A DNA stretch of 64,000 nt from Leptospira perdikensis (GTDB taxonomy: Bacteria; Spirochaetota; Leptospiria; Leptospirales; Leptospiraceae). The DNA is taken from contig NZ_RQGA01000003.1 of assembly GCF_004769575.1 (NCBI RefSeq), positions 124,001 through 188,000 of the forward strand, in the 5' to 3' direction. Positions 28,335 through 37,174 of this stretch are shown here, one piece after another. The position numbers and the translations under genes are program-made. Position 1 is the first letter of the stretch. Each line of letters opens with the position of its first letter. Under the pieces are notes generated by a model, which searched no databases, was not told where the DNA came from, and saw nothing but the letters and a program-made list of their open reading frames with translations.

Positions 28335-28361
28335 GAATGATTAGAATCATTCTACTTTTTT
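28335..28361 (+). terminator. Rho-independent terminator of the GH42 operon
   Basis: GAATGATT (28335-28342) and AATCATTC (28345-28352) form a stem, followed after a short gap by six T residues. It lies 8 bp after the phosphatase stop. Confidence 0.65.
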
Positions 28362-28434
28362 AGTTTACGATTTGCTTTTGCGATCCATACTAGAGACAAA
28401 ATACAATTACACTTGAATCCATCAGGAGACCACC

Positions 28435-29010
28435 ATGGAACATAAACTCCCAGAACTTCCTTATGCAAAGGATGCACTTCTTCCCCATATTTCACCAGAA
28501 ACTTTAGAGTTTCATTATGGTAAACACCACCAAACTTACGTTACAAACCTCAACAACCTAATCAAAGGTACTGAGTTTGAAAATGCTACTCTTGAAGACA
28601 TTGTTAAAAAGTCTTCTGGTGGAATTTTTAACAACGCAGCGCAAATTTGGAATCACACGTTCTACTGGCATTCTCTTTCCCCTAAAGGTGGTGGAGCTCC
28701 TACTGGTGCTGTGGCTGATTTGATCACAAAATCCTTTGGATCTTTTGATGCATTCAAAGAAAAGTTTTCACAATCTGCGATTACTAACTTTGGATCTGGT
28801 TGGACATGGCTTGTGAAAAAAGGTGACGGCGTAGAGATCGTAAACACGAGCAATGCTGGTAGCCCTTTGAAAGACGGACTTCAATCTTTGTTAACGATTG
28901 ATGTTTGGGAACATGCTTACTATATTGATTTCCGCAATGCACGTCCAAAATACGTAGAAGCATTCTGGAATTTAGTAAACTGGGATTTCGCGAACCAAAA
29001 CTTAAAATAA
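28435..29010 (+). CDS. sodB: Iron superoxide dismutase
   Basis: SodB converts superoxide to peroxide and oxygen. The 191 residues are typical. The metal ligands are His27 (FHYGKHH), His74 (WNHTFYW), and Asp156 and His160 ([15 protein letters not shown]). A Gln at position 70 before the second ligand (AAQIWNH) favours the Fe type over Mn. There is no signal peptide. AGGAG precedes the ATG, and a strong terminator follows, so it is probably monocistronic. Confidence 0.95.
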   Translation: MEHKLPELPYAKDALLPHISPETLEFHYGKHHQTYVTNLNNLIKGTEFENATLEDIVKKSSGGIFNNAAQIWNHTFYWHSLSPKGGGAPTGAVADLITKSFGSFDAFKEKFSQSAITNFGSGWTWLVKKGDGVEIVNTSNAGSPLKDGLQSLLTIDVWEHAYYIDFRNARPKYVEAFWNLVNWDFANQNLK

Positions 29011-29034
29011 GAACGGATTTAAGAATCACACGTC

Positions 29035-29071
29035 AAAAGGCAGGTTCCGGAATCCGGCTCCTGCCTTTTTT
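29035..29071 (+). terminator. Rho-independent terminator of sodB
   Basis: AAAAGGCAGG and CCTGCCTTTT arms enclose a CCGG-containing inner stem and are followed by a T run, 25 bp after the sodB stop. Confidence 0.85.
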
Positions 29072-29122
29072 ATTTCATAAAAAGATTCAAAATGAATCTT
29101 GGTAACTAATACAGAGTTTTTT

Positions 29123-30505
29123 ATGACCCAAACACTTCCGAAAATTAAGATCCCCAAAAAACCAAATTATACTTCCTTGTCGTTGCCGGAAGGAATCGAG
29201 TTTTGGGAACTCTTCCGGGTCATTGAGGCTAAATATGAAAATTGTTTTTTGCTCGAATCAGCGGGAGACAACCAATACGACTCACGTTATTCCGTTATGG
29301 GATTCGACCCATCCCATCTCCTCGTGGGTGAGACGGGGGTTTTAGAAATTGATGGAAAAAAATATTCTGTCGAAAACCCGTATTTCGCTCTTCGCGAGTT
29401 AGTAGATTACAATTCACTAAGCATCAGTTATGCGGGTGGATTTGTTGGGTATTTAGGTTATCAAAGTATGCAATTCTTTGAACCTAAACTCAAACTCGAA
29501 CCTCATCCAGATTTTCCGGCAATGATCTTCGGGTTGTATTTAGATGGACTTATTTACGATAAATTTACTGGTGAACTCATTTATTTTGATAATGGAACGA
29601 ACCGAATCGAAGAAGTGAATCAAATCCTAAATCTGGCAGCAAACCAAAATTCCGAAAAACCGAAAGCAAAGGTTTCTCTATTACAGGCAGGACTATCCAA
29701 AGAAGTTCATAAACAAATGGTGGAAGAGGCCTTAGAAGAAGTAAAGGCAGGCAACACTTTCCAATGCCAAATTGGGTTTGAAGAAATCTACAAAGTGGAT
29801 GGAAACCCGTTAGCTATTTATGAAACACTACGGGAAATCAATCCATCCCCTCATATGTATTATGTAAAATTTGGAACTCGTGCTATTTTAGGTGCGAGCC
29901 CAGAGTTACTCTTTCGTTTGCGACAAGGGGAAATGGAATCCTTTCCTTTGGCTGGAACCACCAAACGTGGAGCAGATGCCAAAGAAGACACATTCCTTGC
30001 TCGTAAACTTTTAACAGATCCAAAGGAAATTGCAGAACACAATATGTTAATTGATCTTCATCGTAATGACGTGGGTCGAGTGGCAAAATTTGGAACTGTA
30101 AAGGTACGTAGGCGTTTTGACGTAAAAAGATTTTCGCATGTGCAACATATCTCCAGTGAAGTAGTAGGGATTCTTTCTTCCAAAGAAGATATGTTTTCAG
30201 GACTCGCTTCTTCGTTTCCAGCAGGAACCCTCTCTGGAGCCCCAAAAATTGAATCGATGAAAATCATTGAACGAATTGAAAAATCACCTCGCGGTCCTTA
30301 TGGTGGGGCAGTGGGAAGTTTTGGTTTGAACGGGGATTGTACGTTTGCAATTCCCATCCGAAGTTTTTTTGTGAATGGAAACAAAGGATTTGTTCGTGCT
30401 TCGGGTGGGATTGTTTTTGATTCCAAACCAGAAGATGAATACCAAGAAATCATTAATAAAATGGCATCCGTTCGAAAAGCCTTAGAGTTACATAAATCAG
30501 CTTAA
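29123..30505 (+). CDS. trpE: Anthranilate synthase component I
   Basis: TrpE converts chorismate to anthranilate with ammonia from TrpG. I start at the ATG at 29123 (460 residues); an in-frame TTG at 29099 is possible. The N-terminal domain has LLES (43-46) followed by DSRYSVMGFDP, the tryptophan feedback site of TrpE proteins. The chorismate domain shows GNTFQCQIG, GASPELLFRL, PLAGTTKRGAD, DLHRNDVGRV, FPAGTLSGAPK and GPYGGAVG. trpG follows after 44 bp. No leader peptide or trp attenuator is visible. Confidence 0.93.
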   Translation: MTQTLPKIKIPKKPNYTSLSLPEGIEFWELFRVIEAKYENCFLLESAGDNQYDSRYSVMGFDPSHLLVGETGVLEIDGKKYSVENPYFALRELVDYNSLSISYAGGFVGYLGYQSMQFFEPKLKLEPHPDFPAMIFGLYLDGLIYDKFTGELIYFDNGTNRIEEVNQILNLAANQNSEKPKAKVSLLQAGLSKEVHKQMVEEALEEVKAGNTFQCQIGFEEIYKVDGNPLAIYETLREINPSPHMYYVKFGTRAILGASPELLFRLRQGEMESFPLAGTTKRGADAKEDTFLARKLLTDPKEIAEHNMLIDLHRNDVGRVAKFGTVKVRRRFDVKRFSHVQHISSEVVGILSSKEDMFSGLASSFPAGTLSGAPKIESMKIIERIEKSPRGPYGGAVGSFGLNGDCTFAIPIRSFFVNGNKGFVRASGGIVFDSKPEDEYQEIINKMASVRKALELHKSA

Positions 30506-30549
30506 CTGATTCAAAACGATACATCCCGATAGAAAGGAGACAATAAAAT

Positions 30550-31158
30550 ATGAAAGTTCTCATCTTAGACAATTATGATTCTTTTACATTCAATCTTTAC
30601 CAAATTGTAGGAGAAATTTTAGAAGAAAGGGAAGAACTCTTTCAGTTGGATGTGATTCGAAATGATGAAAAACCATTTGAGGCCATCAAATCAGCTAACT
30701 ACGATAAGATCATTATTTCACCAGGCCCCGGCCATCCCGCAGATCCTGCTTATTTTGGGGTGAGTGCAGATATATTGAAGGAACTTGGAAAAACTACACC
30801 GGTACTTGGGATTTGCCTTGGGATGCAAGGAATGGCCACTGTGTTTGGTGGCGAAGTTGTACGGGCCAATGTAGCCATGCACGGAAAACTTTCACCCATC
30901 GAACACGACGGAAAAGGTGTTTTTTCCGGTCTTACACAAGGGATCGAAATTATGCGTTATCACTCATTAGTTGCAAAAGAAACTTCTCTTCCTAAGGATT
31001 TGGAAATTACAGCACGAGTTTCTTCTGGAGAAGGGAAAGGGGAAATTATGGGGCTTCGTCACAAATCTTTAAAGATTGAAGGAGTTCAGTTTCATCCGGA
31101 ATCTTTTGGATCGGAAGAGGGAAAGGATCTACTCCGAAACTTTATCAATTCGAAATAG
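30550..31158 (+). CDS. trpG: Anthranilate synthase component II (glutamine amidotransferase)
   Basis: TrpG releases ammonia from glutamine for TrpE. The 202 residues show the class I triad: Cys89 in GICLGMQG, and His182 and Glu184 in VQFHPES. The oxyanion element ISPGPGHP lies at about 56-63. AAAGGAG precedes the ATG. The adjacent trpE makes an anthranilate role most likely, although such subunits can also serve folate synthesis. A second paralogue lies at 61.4-62.0 kb. Confidence 0.9.
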   Translation: MKVLILDNYDSFTFNLYQIVGEILEEREELFQLDVIRNDEKPFEAIKSANYDKIIISPGPGHPADPAYFGVSADILKELGKTTPVLGICLGMQGMATVFGGEVVRANVAMHGKLSPIEHDGKGVFSGLTQGIEIMRYHSLVAKETSLPKDLEITARVSSGEGKGEIMGLRHKSLKIEGVQFHPESFGSEEGKDLLRNFINSK

Positions 31159-31236
31159 TCCGTTCGTATTTCCGTCTGAATTTCAATCTAAATTCTAGAA
31201 GTGCGCCTTAGTCTTAGTTTTTAATTTTTAGTTTAG

Positions 31237-32460
31237 TTATTTTAAGTCCTTTAACATGGCTTCTTCCCAAGAAGCAAAAAAGTCAAAGTCATTGCTGGCT
31301 TTTTGGGAATCATCCCCACCAAACAAAGAAAAACGTTTTCGTTTGTTTTCATTATAAGTAGTGATTGTATTGATTTGGCCCTGGGCTGTTTTTTTGAATG
31401 TGGCGTGAATTTGAGAACCACCTCGGCCTTGGGTTCCTTGGATGAGTAGAGTGAAAAACTCACTAAAGTATTCATCCATATTTCCAGGGATAAAAAAGTT
31501 TACAAAACCTTGTGGAATGACATAGAAAAAGTTTCCGTTAATTTCCTTTTTTCCAATCCGTACAAATTGTCCATCGAGTGTATCTGTTTGTTTATCAAAT
31601 GTTGTTTTTAGTTTGTATTCCAAATTTTGGATTTTCACAGTGATTCCAAAAGATCTGATTTCAATATCACCTAAAAAACGAATTTCTTTTGGAGATTGGA
31701 AATAATCTAACGGTGGATTTACGGGAAAATGAAATTGAATCGTTTTTCCTTGGTTGGTAATTTTTAATTTATGCGTTGGATTGTATTTGTCCCAGATTTC
31801 AAGATTGAGTTTGGTTTTCTCTAAACGAGAACCTGTACGTTGATAAAACCCTGGGAATTTTGTTTTTGTATCTTCATTAATGGTAAATTCTAAAGTATGC
31901 CACTCTGCATTTTCAGTGATATGACAAGCCATGGCGTTACATAAAAATTGTAAATTCTCTGAAGATGATTTTAAGGATTGGTAAGCATTGTGATCGTTGA
32001 TGGCTAAAACAAAATCATGGAACCATTTAAAAAAATCTCTGGGTTGGTAACCGTTTAGTTTATGAACAATCTTTCTTTCCACGGCATAAATCTCTCTATC
32101 TTCCCAAAGTTTTGGAGTGAAGGTGACTTTTGCCGAATAATCATATTTTGGTGGTTCGACTTCGTTCCAATGCAAATTCCAATTCTGTTGGTTGTCTATG
32201 GTTCCATAGAGAGAAAGGAAAGGGTATCCTTCGGGTGATTTTTGCAGTTGGGATTCGTTTTCTTCGCTGAGGCTTCCTGCCAATGCGGAAAACTGAATCT
32301 CATTTTTGGCAGTGGATTTGATGGAACGTTGTAAGTGGTCGTAACCTTTCCAAAACGTGTAGTAGTTTTCATTTTTTTGAAAACAGTTAGATACACTGAT
32401 AAACACTAATGTACAAATGAAATAATTTTCTAATCTAAATCTCTTTTTTAAGAATGCCAT
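31237..32460 (-). CDS. Putative lipoprotein of unknown function
   Basis: I do not recognise a family. I start at the ATG at 32460 (407 residues), because this puts a compact lipoprotein signal (FICTLVFISVSNC, Cys26) at the N terminus; an ATG at 32484 is also possible. The mature protein is rich in Lys, Asn and Phe, with many likely beta strands and two Cys residues in LQFLCNAMACHI (about 171-182). Its 5' end overlaps the upstream thioredoxin-like gene by 26 bp, so they are likely co-transcribed. Confidence 0.7.
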   Translation of the reverse strand: MAFLKKRFRLENYFICTLVFISVSNCFQKNENYYTFWKGYDHLQRSIKSTAKNEIQFSALAGSLSEENESQLQKSPEGYPFLSLYGTIDNQQNWNLHWNEVEPPKYDYSAKVTFTPKLWEDREIYAVERKIVHKLNGYQPRDFFKWFHDFVLAINDHNAYQSLKSSSENLQFLCNAMACHITENAEWHTLEFTINEDTKTKFPGFYQRTGSRLEKTKLNLEIWDKYNPTHKLKITNQGKTIQFHFPVNPPLDYFQSPKEIRFLGDIEIRSFGITVKIQNLEYKLKTTFDKQTDTLDGQFVRIGKKEINGNFFYVIPQGFVNFFIPGNMDEYFSEFFTLLIQGTQGRGGSQIHATFKKTAQGQINTITTYNENKRKRFSLFGGDDSQKASNDFDFFASWEEAMLKDLK

Positions 32461-32950
32461 ATACTTCTTGGATGAGAGCCTCATCCATTTCTTCCTGATA
32501 GGATGATGAAATCAATTTGCCTGTTTTATTATAAATTCGTAAATACGATACACTTTTTGTTAGACCGATTGCCAGGTGACCTTTGCGATCTAAAAGGATA
32601 CTTTCGAATTGTTTTGTTTTGGATTCCTCTAAATAATCTTCCACAAGTTTGTTTGTTTCTTGGAAATCCAAATAAAGGAGAAAGTGGACTTTGGTACTAT
32701 CTTTCCAAAGTAGGTTCTGCATTTTCCAATAGAGTTTTCTGCCTTGTTTTCGACAAATTTCTAGATCTCGTAGGAAACAACCCATAAGGACAACGGGTTT
32801 TCCTTTTACTGAGCTGTCAGAATACGATTGCCCATATTGATCCTTCATCTGAAATTGTGGCATGGGTTGCGTTTTCCATTCTTCACCAGATACAAAAACT
32901 ACTGCCAAAAGAAATATTACAAAACGTGACACAGTTTTTAGCGTATTCAT
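32435..32950 (-). CDS. Exported thioredoxin-like protein
   Basis: I start this gene at the ATG at 32950 (171 residues), where a signal peptide begins (SRFVIFLLAVVFVSG). The mature part opens PMPQFQMKDQYGQSYSDSS and continues KGKPVVLMGCF, as in AhpC/TSA, TlpA or redoxin-like folds. A CxxC pair is absent; the two Cys residues are eight positions apart (GCFLRDLEIC), so normal disulfide exchange is doubtful. A longer frame to 33124 lies over the divergent SHOCT lipoprotein and is probably not used. Confidence 0.65.
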   Translation of the reverse strand: MNTLKTVSRFVIFLLAVVFVSGEEWKTQPMPQFQMKDQYGQSYSDSSVKGKPVVLMGCFLRDLEICRKQGRKLYWKMQNLLWKDSTKVHFLLYLDFQETNKLVEDYLEESKTKQFESILLDRKGHLAIGLTKSVSYLRIYNKTGKLISSSYQEEMDEALIQEVYGILKKEI

Positions 32951-33776
32951 AAATTCATTAACGGCAAGTTCAAAACATTCCTTCGTTCTGATTCTAGTTT
33001 TTTTTGTTTCTGGATGTTCTAGTTTTTCCAGTAAAATCAAACTGATTGATTCTTCTGCCTCTTTGGCTTTTTTTGAAGTAGAGGATGAAGAATGGAGAAA
33101 AATTTTTCCCAGTGAAATCTCCAAACTTAAAATCAGTACAAAAAATTTTCAGCAATTACCCAATGCATTAAAGTCAATTCATTACAAACGTGGAGTTCTT
33201 GCGTATGAAGATTGGGATGTTTTAGTTCCAGAAGTATATCTTTCGGAAATAGAAAAATTTGCTGAGAAGGTGAGCGTTAATCCGGAACCGAAAGTATATC
33301 TTTGTATATTTAAGGTAGATGATATTCTTTCACCAAATGTAAAAATTTTAAAAACAAGTTTTTATATTCTGAGTACAGAGAATGGATTAATTTTACTATT
33401 TCATGAAATGAATACTAATGTCAGCTTTCAGACGCAATATTCTTTTGAAGACTGGGTAATTTTTCATCCTACTCACATCAAACCAATTTATCGACCGGAA
33501 CTTTGGCTAAAAGACAAACAACATACAAGTATGTATAAAGATAAAACGGCAGTTAAAAATGCAATTTATGGAAATGTAGTTGTTTTTGATATTCCTGAAC
33601 TTTTCGCTAATCCTCCACTTTTTCGATATCCCAAAGAAGATGAAATTACTATACCCACCGAACAGTGGAAAACGGTTCCTGAGAAGTTAAAAGCACTAGA
33701 AGAGCTGAGGAAAAATCATCTCATCACAGATGAAGAATACAACAGGAAAAAAACAGAACTACTAAAAGAATTTTAA
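32862..33776 (+). CDS. SHOCT-domain putative lipoprotein
   Basis: The protein ends with a SHOCT-like segment (ALEELRKNHLITDEEYNRKK, about 278-297), a short C-terminal motif of oligomeric envelope proteins. The N-terminal region holds a lipoprotein signal, SFVLILVFFVSGC, with Cys at about position 52. The start is a problem. The only ATG, at 32862, leaves an unusually long n-region and overlaps the divergent thioredoxin-like gene by 89 bp; no ATG, GTG or TTG lies closer to the signal. A non-standard start nearer base 32950 is possible. The middle part is unrecognised. Its stop overlaps the convergent cysE by 4 bp. Confidence 0.65.
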   Translation: MGCVFHSSPDTKTTAKRNITKRDTVFSVFINSLTASSKHSFVLILVFFVSGCSSFSSKIKLIDSSASLAFFEVEDEEWRKIFPSEISKLKISTKNFQQLPNALKSIHYKRGVLAYEDWDVLVPEVYLSEIEKFAEKVSVNPEPKVYLCIFKVDDILSPNVKILKTSFYILSTENGLILLFHEMNTNVSFQTQYSFEDWVIFHPTHIKPIYRPELWLKDKQHTSMYKDKTAVKNAIYGNVVVFDIPELFANPPLFRYPKEDEITIPTEQWKTVPEKLKALEELRKNHLITDEEYNRKKTELLKEF

Positions 33777-34489
33777 ATTCCATCACCATGGATGAATTCT
33801 TGAATGAACATATCATCCTCAGGTGCATCAATTGATGATTTTTCTAAGAGTTGCTGTTTCTCATATAGTTTGTTTATGAGTTGTTGTTGTGTTTCTACTT
33901 TCTCTAACAAAACAGAAAAAACTTTAGCAATTGGATCTGGCATCTGATTGTGCTCTAACATTTGTTCTACACTATCGGATGCAGGGTCACCTGCTTTCAC
34001 AACCTTACCAGGGATTCCGACAACTGTAGAACCTGCTGGTACATTTCGCATAACAACGGATCCAGCCCCGACACGAACATGGTCTTCTACAGTGATGTTT
34101 CCAAGGACTTTGGCCCCAGCACCAATCACTACGTTTTTACCGATGGTCGGATGGCGTTTCCCCGATTCTTTTCCTGTTCCACCGAGAGTCACACCTTGGA
34201 AGATAAGTGATCCGCTTCCGATAATGGCTGTCTCACCAATCACAACGCCAGACCCGTGGTCGATAAAAACTCCTGGAGCGATTTTTGCCCCTGGATGGAT
34301 GTCGATTCCTGTCAAAAACCGACTAATGTAGTTCACAAGTCTTGGAATGATGGGCAATCGAAGTTTATAGAGTAAATGCGCGAATTTATGAAGCCATAGG
34401 GCGTGCAAACCGGGATAACAAAGAATAATTTCTAAATAGGACTTTGCCGCCGGGTCAAATCTTTTGATGATTTTAATATTTTCAAACAT
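33773..34489 (-). CDS. cysE: Serine O-acetyltransferase
   Basis: CysE transfers acetyl from acetyl-CoA to serine, the first step of cysteine synthesis. The 238 residues show a helical N-terminal domain and left-handed beta-helix hexapeptide repeats from about residue 60: GIDIHPGAKIAPGVFIDHG with the catalytic His, VVIGETAIIG, and GGTGKESGKRHPTIGKNVVI. The C-terminal tail is longer than in short CysE forms and partly coiled-coil (about 185-220). It ends in Gly-Ile after an Asp-Gly, compatible with binding of cysteine synthase to a C-terminal Ile, which is known for the family. Confidence 0.93.
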   Translation of the reverse strand: MFENIKIIKRFDPAAKSYLEIILCYPGLHALWLHKFAHLLYKLRLPIIPRLVNYISRFLTGIDIHPGAKIAPGVFIDHGSGVVIGETAIIGSGSLIFQGVTLGGTGKESGKRHPTIGKNVVIGAGAKVLGNITVEDHVRVGAGSVVMRNVPAGSTVVGIPGKVVKAGDPASDSVEQMLEHNQMPDPIAKVFSVLLEKVETQQQLINKLYEKQQLLEKSSIDAPEDDMFIQEFIHGDGI

Positions 34490-34596
34490 TGATTAGTTGG
34501 TTTTATTTTTAATGATTAGACGAGTCAACTTTTCCGAGAGTTGGGAAAGTTTTAAAAGGAAATGAGACAATATGTCTGTACAAAAAATCCACTTGT

Positions 34597-34869
34597 TCAA
34601 TGGATTCTGAAGACCTGTTTTCCGGAAGAAAATTTTTCTTTTAGATAGTTCTCAAAACTAAACCAACTCTGCAAATTCGGTCGGATTTGACACAGTTTTT
34701 CCAAATGATTCCGAACTTCAAATTCTAACTGAATGAGGTTCAGATCGTATGGACGATTCAAATTTCCTTTGTCGAAAGAGTTTCTAATTGATTCTATAGT
34801 TAGCTTGTATATCCTTTCGAGTAGAAATAAATTTCTAGGTTGTTCCGAGTTTGGAATCAAAAAAAACAA
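34597..34869 (-). CDS. Hypothetical protein (90 residues), uncertain
   Basis: This frame encodes a protein-like 90-residue sequence rich in Leu, Asn, Glu and Arg (for example YDLNLIQLEFEVRNHLEKL), with no membrane segment. The start would be TTG at 34869 or TTG at 34860, without a good ribosome binding site, and both lie inside the divergent site-2 protease gene. I do not recognise it. It could be a real small cytoplasmic protein or chance. Confidence 0.4.
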   Translation of the reverse strand: MFFLIPNSEQPRNLFLLERIYKLTIESIRNSFDKGNLNRPYDLNLIQLEFEVRNHLEKLCQIRPNLQSWFSFENYLKEKFSSGKQVFRIH

Positions 34870-35777
34870 TACACATTCTTTTATTCATTCTTACATTTTT
34901 TACATTAACTTACTCCGATATTTTTTTGAATCCACAGGTTCCTCAGACATTAGAGAATTATAAACTTATGTTTTTTGAAAACTGGCCTTATTCGGTTTCA
35001 TTGTTATTCATTTTATTTGCCCATGAAATGGGACATTATTTACCGGCAAGGTATTACGGCGTGAAAGCTACCTGGCCTTATTTCATTCCTCTGCCAGTAG
35101 GTCCGATTGGAACTATGGGTGCTGTCATTCAAATCAAACAACAAATTCCTGATAAAAAAGTCTTATTTGATATTGGGATTGGTGGACCTACAGCAAGTTT
35201 GGTCCTTTCGATGATTGCTTGGTTGGTGGGCATTAGTTTGTCTAAAGTTTTAGAAATACCAGCAGGTTTTGATCGGTCGGGATTTTTATTTTTTGGAGAT
35301 AGTCTTTTTACTTATTTTACGACTCAGTGGATTCTTGGTCCCATTGATTTTTCGACAATGGATATACAGGCTCATCCACTTGCAAAAGCAGGTTGGGTAG
35401 GGCTTCTCATTACAGCCGTAAACTTATTACCTTTTGGACAATTGGATGGGGGACATGTCATATACTCTATGTTTGGTGAAGGATATCGTAAGTGGATCTA
35501 TCGTTTATTTGTTTTTTTTCTTATTTTTGCTTTGATTCATTTTACATGGTTACTTTGGGGTTTTATTATTTATTTTGTGGTAAAGGTAGAACATCCATTC
35601 ATTCGCGATTCCTTATCTGGCATTGGTAAATTTCGCTTTTATTTTGGAGCGACGATGTTAGTAACATTCCTAATCATTTTTGTACCTAAACCGATTATCT
35701 TGGGTTCAGAATTTAATGATTCCTCTCTTCTTACAGATATTTTTCGTCTGATAACTGATAACATTGGGTTGAATTAA
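34851..35777 (+). CDS. Site-2 protease family membrane metalloprotease (M50)
   Basis: M50 proteases cut within membranes, often to release anti-sigma or regulatory domains. The 308 residues show the zinc motif HEMGH (58-62) in a membrane segment and the second motif NLLPFGQLDGG (191-201) with the Asp ligand. Further hydrophobic segments lie at about 8-20, 114-135, 212-245 and 265-285. There is no PDZ domain, so this is a short S2P. The start is TTG at 34851; an ATG start would remove the first membrane segment. The stop overlaps the next ATG by one base, so it leads an operon with a propeller-like and a lipoprotein gene. Confidence 0.85.
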   Translation: MESKKTIHILLFILTFFTLTYSDIFLNPQVPQTLENYKLMFFENWPYSVSLLFILFAHEMGHYLPARYYGVKATWPYFIPLPVGPIGTMGAVIQIKQQIPDKKVLFDIGIGGPTASLVLSMIAWLVGISLSKVLEIPAGFDRSGFLFFGDSLFTYFTTQWILGPIDFSTMDIQAHPLAKAGWVGLLITAVNLLPFGQLDGGHVIYSMFGEGYRKWIYRLFVFFLIFALIHFTWLLWGFIIYFVVKVEHPFIRDSLSGIGKFRFYFGATMLVTFLIIFVPKPIILGSEFNDSSLLTDIFRLITDNIGLN

Positions 35778-37174
35778 TGATTCGCATTCTACTTTTATTA
35801 ACATTCTTTTCCTTTGGACTCATCGCTCAGGAAAGTAAAGAATACAAACTTACAGATAAGGCTTATGGTCTTGCTTGGGATGGAGTGAACTTTTGGTACA
35901 TTGACACCAATCGTCGTGCCATTATTAAAATCAATGAAATTGGTGAACAAGAGATCTTCAATTTAGGATTAGCTAACCTTCGTGGAATTAGTTTTGATTC
36001 ACGGGAAGGAAAACTGCTTGTGGTGGCACCAAAACAGATTTTGAAATTGGATCCTAACTCTGGCGGGATTACAGATAAAATCCCAATTCCTCTTTCAAAT
36101 GTTGCGGGCATTGCGAGTGTCGGGAATTACTATTACATTCTGGATTTGGACTCAGGGAAAGTGCAGATCTATGACCAATCTTCTTCTCTATTGATCGGCG
36201 GATTTTTTACTGATAGAACCCGACCACGTGATATTTGTTATGGTAGAGATTCTTTATGGATTTCGGATTCAGCAGACAATAGTATTTACCGATACGATAC
36301 CAAAACAGGAAAAATTACAGGTTCTATTAAAACAAATCTACGTTCCGTACGTGGTGTTTTACTCAGTGGATCCAAACTTTGGGTGGTGGATCGTGAAAAT
36401 AAGGAAATTAAAAATATTCCCTTCATCGAAACAGAACGTTTCATTGCATCCGGTGAAGAAGAATACAACTTAGAAGTTTCGTTAAAATTCAAACTAGATT
36501 CCGTATCACTTTCAAAAGCACAAATTGCGATCCTCCACCCTCCTTCTAACGAACAACAAAGAATTCGTTCTGTAAAATTTTTGGACACAACTTACCAACC
36601 AACGTTTATCCAAAGGAATCGAGTACACTTAAAGAAACTATCAATTGAAGATTTACCTGGCGAACAAATTGTTAAGTATAAGTTTTCTTCGAAAAACCAA
36701 TTCATTAAGTACTATGTTACTGATGAATATTTGGATAAAGAAGCTGTATATCCCGGAGATGTTACATCTTTTTATGAAAAGTTACCGGAGGAATCGAAAC
36801 TTTTACCGAGAGATTATTTGGATGCGATTTACTTGGCTCGTCAAACTAGCGTAAGTATCAATGATTTCAAAGCTAAAATGAAAGAAATTGGTGTTCCAAT
36901 GCAACCATTTCGTATGATTCGTTTTGAAAAGGGAAAAGCAAAATCAATTCAAGATTCCCTATCTATTTTTCTTTTGAGTTATGGATGGATTCCCATTGGT
37001 GATTTGGGTCTTGGAAACAATACAGACAAACGATATTTTGAAAAAAAGGAAACAGATTTGATTTTATATCAAAGTTTGAATTTCAAATCTTCAGTTTCTC
37101 CTGTATACTTTCGTAAGGATGTTAATTCAGAATGGGAAAATTTACCTGCAGAGATTACTTACAAAATTAAGTAA
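35777..37174 (+). CDS. Exported beta-propeller-like protein
   Basis: This is not a named family as far as I can tell. The 465 residues start with a signal peptide (FFSFGLIA, cut near residue 17). Residues about 25-225 form repeats of roughly 40 residues, with motifs such as AYGLAWDGVNFWYIDTNRR, RGISFDSREGKLLVV and DSLWISDSADNSIYRYD, as in NHL or SMP-30 propellers. The C-terminal half (about 225-465) is a separate region, perhaps related to transglutaminase-like domains, without a catalytic triad that I can see. Its ATG overlaps the protease stop by one base. Confidence 0.7.
   Translation: MIRILLLLTFFSFGLIAQESKEYKLTDKAYGLAWDGVNFWYIDTNRRAIIKINEIGEQEIFNLGLANLRGISFDSREGKLLVVAPKQILKLDPNSGGITDKIPIPLSNVAGIASVGNYYYILDLDSGKVQIYDQSSSLLIGGFFTDRTRPRDICYGRDSLWISDSADNSIYRYDTKTGKITGSIKTNLRSVRGVLLSGSKLWVVDRENKEIKNIPFIETERFIASGEEEYNLEVSLKFKLDSVSLSKAQIAILHPPSNEQQRIRSVKFLDTTYQPTFIQRNRVHLKKLSIEDLPGEQIVKYKFSSKNQFIKYYVTDEYLDKEAVYPGDVTSFYEKLPEESKLLPRDYLDAIYLARQTSVSINDFKAKMKEIGVPMQPFRMIRFEKGKAKSIQDSLSIFLLSYGWIPIGDLGLGNNTDKRYFEKKETDLILYQSLNFKSSVSPVYFRKDVNSEWENLPAEITYKIK

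Noticed and set aside
29072..29122. A trp attenuator or leader peptide before trpE
   Set aside because: The gap after the sodB terminator is only about 50 bp and shows no Trp-rich small frame or alternative hairpins.
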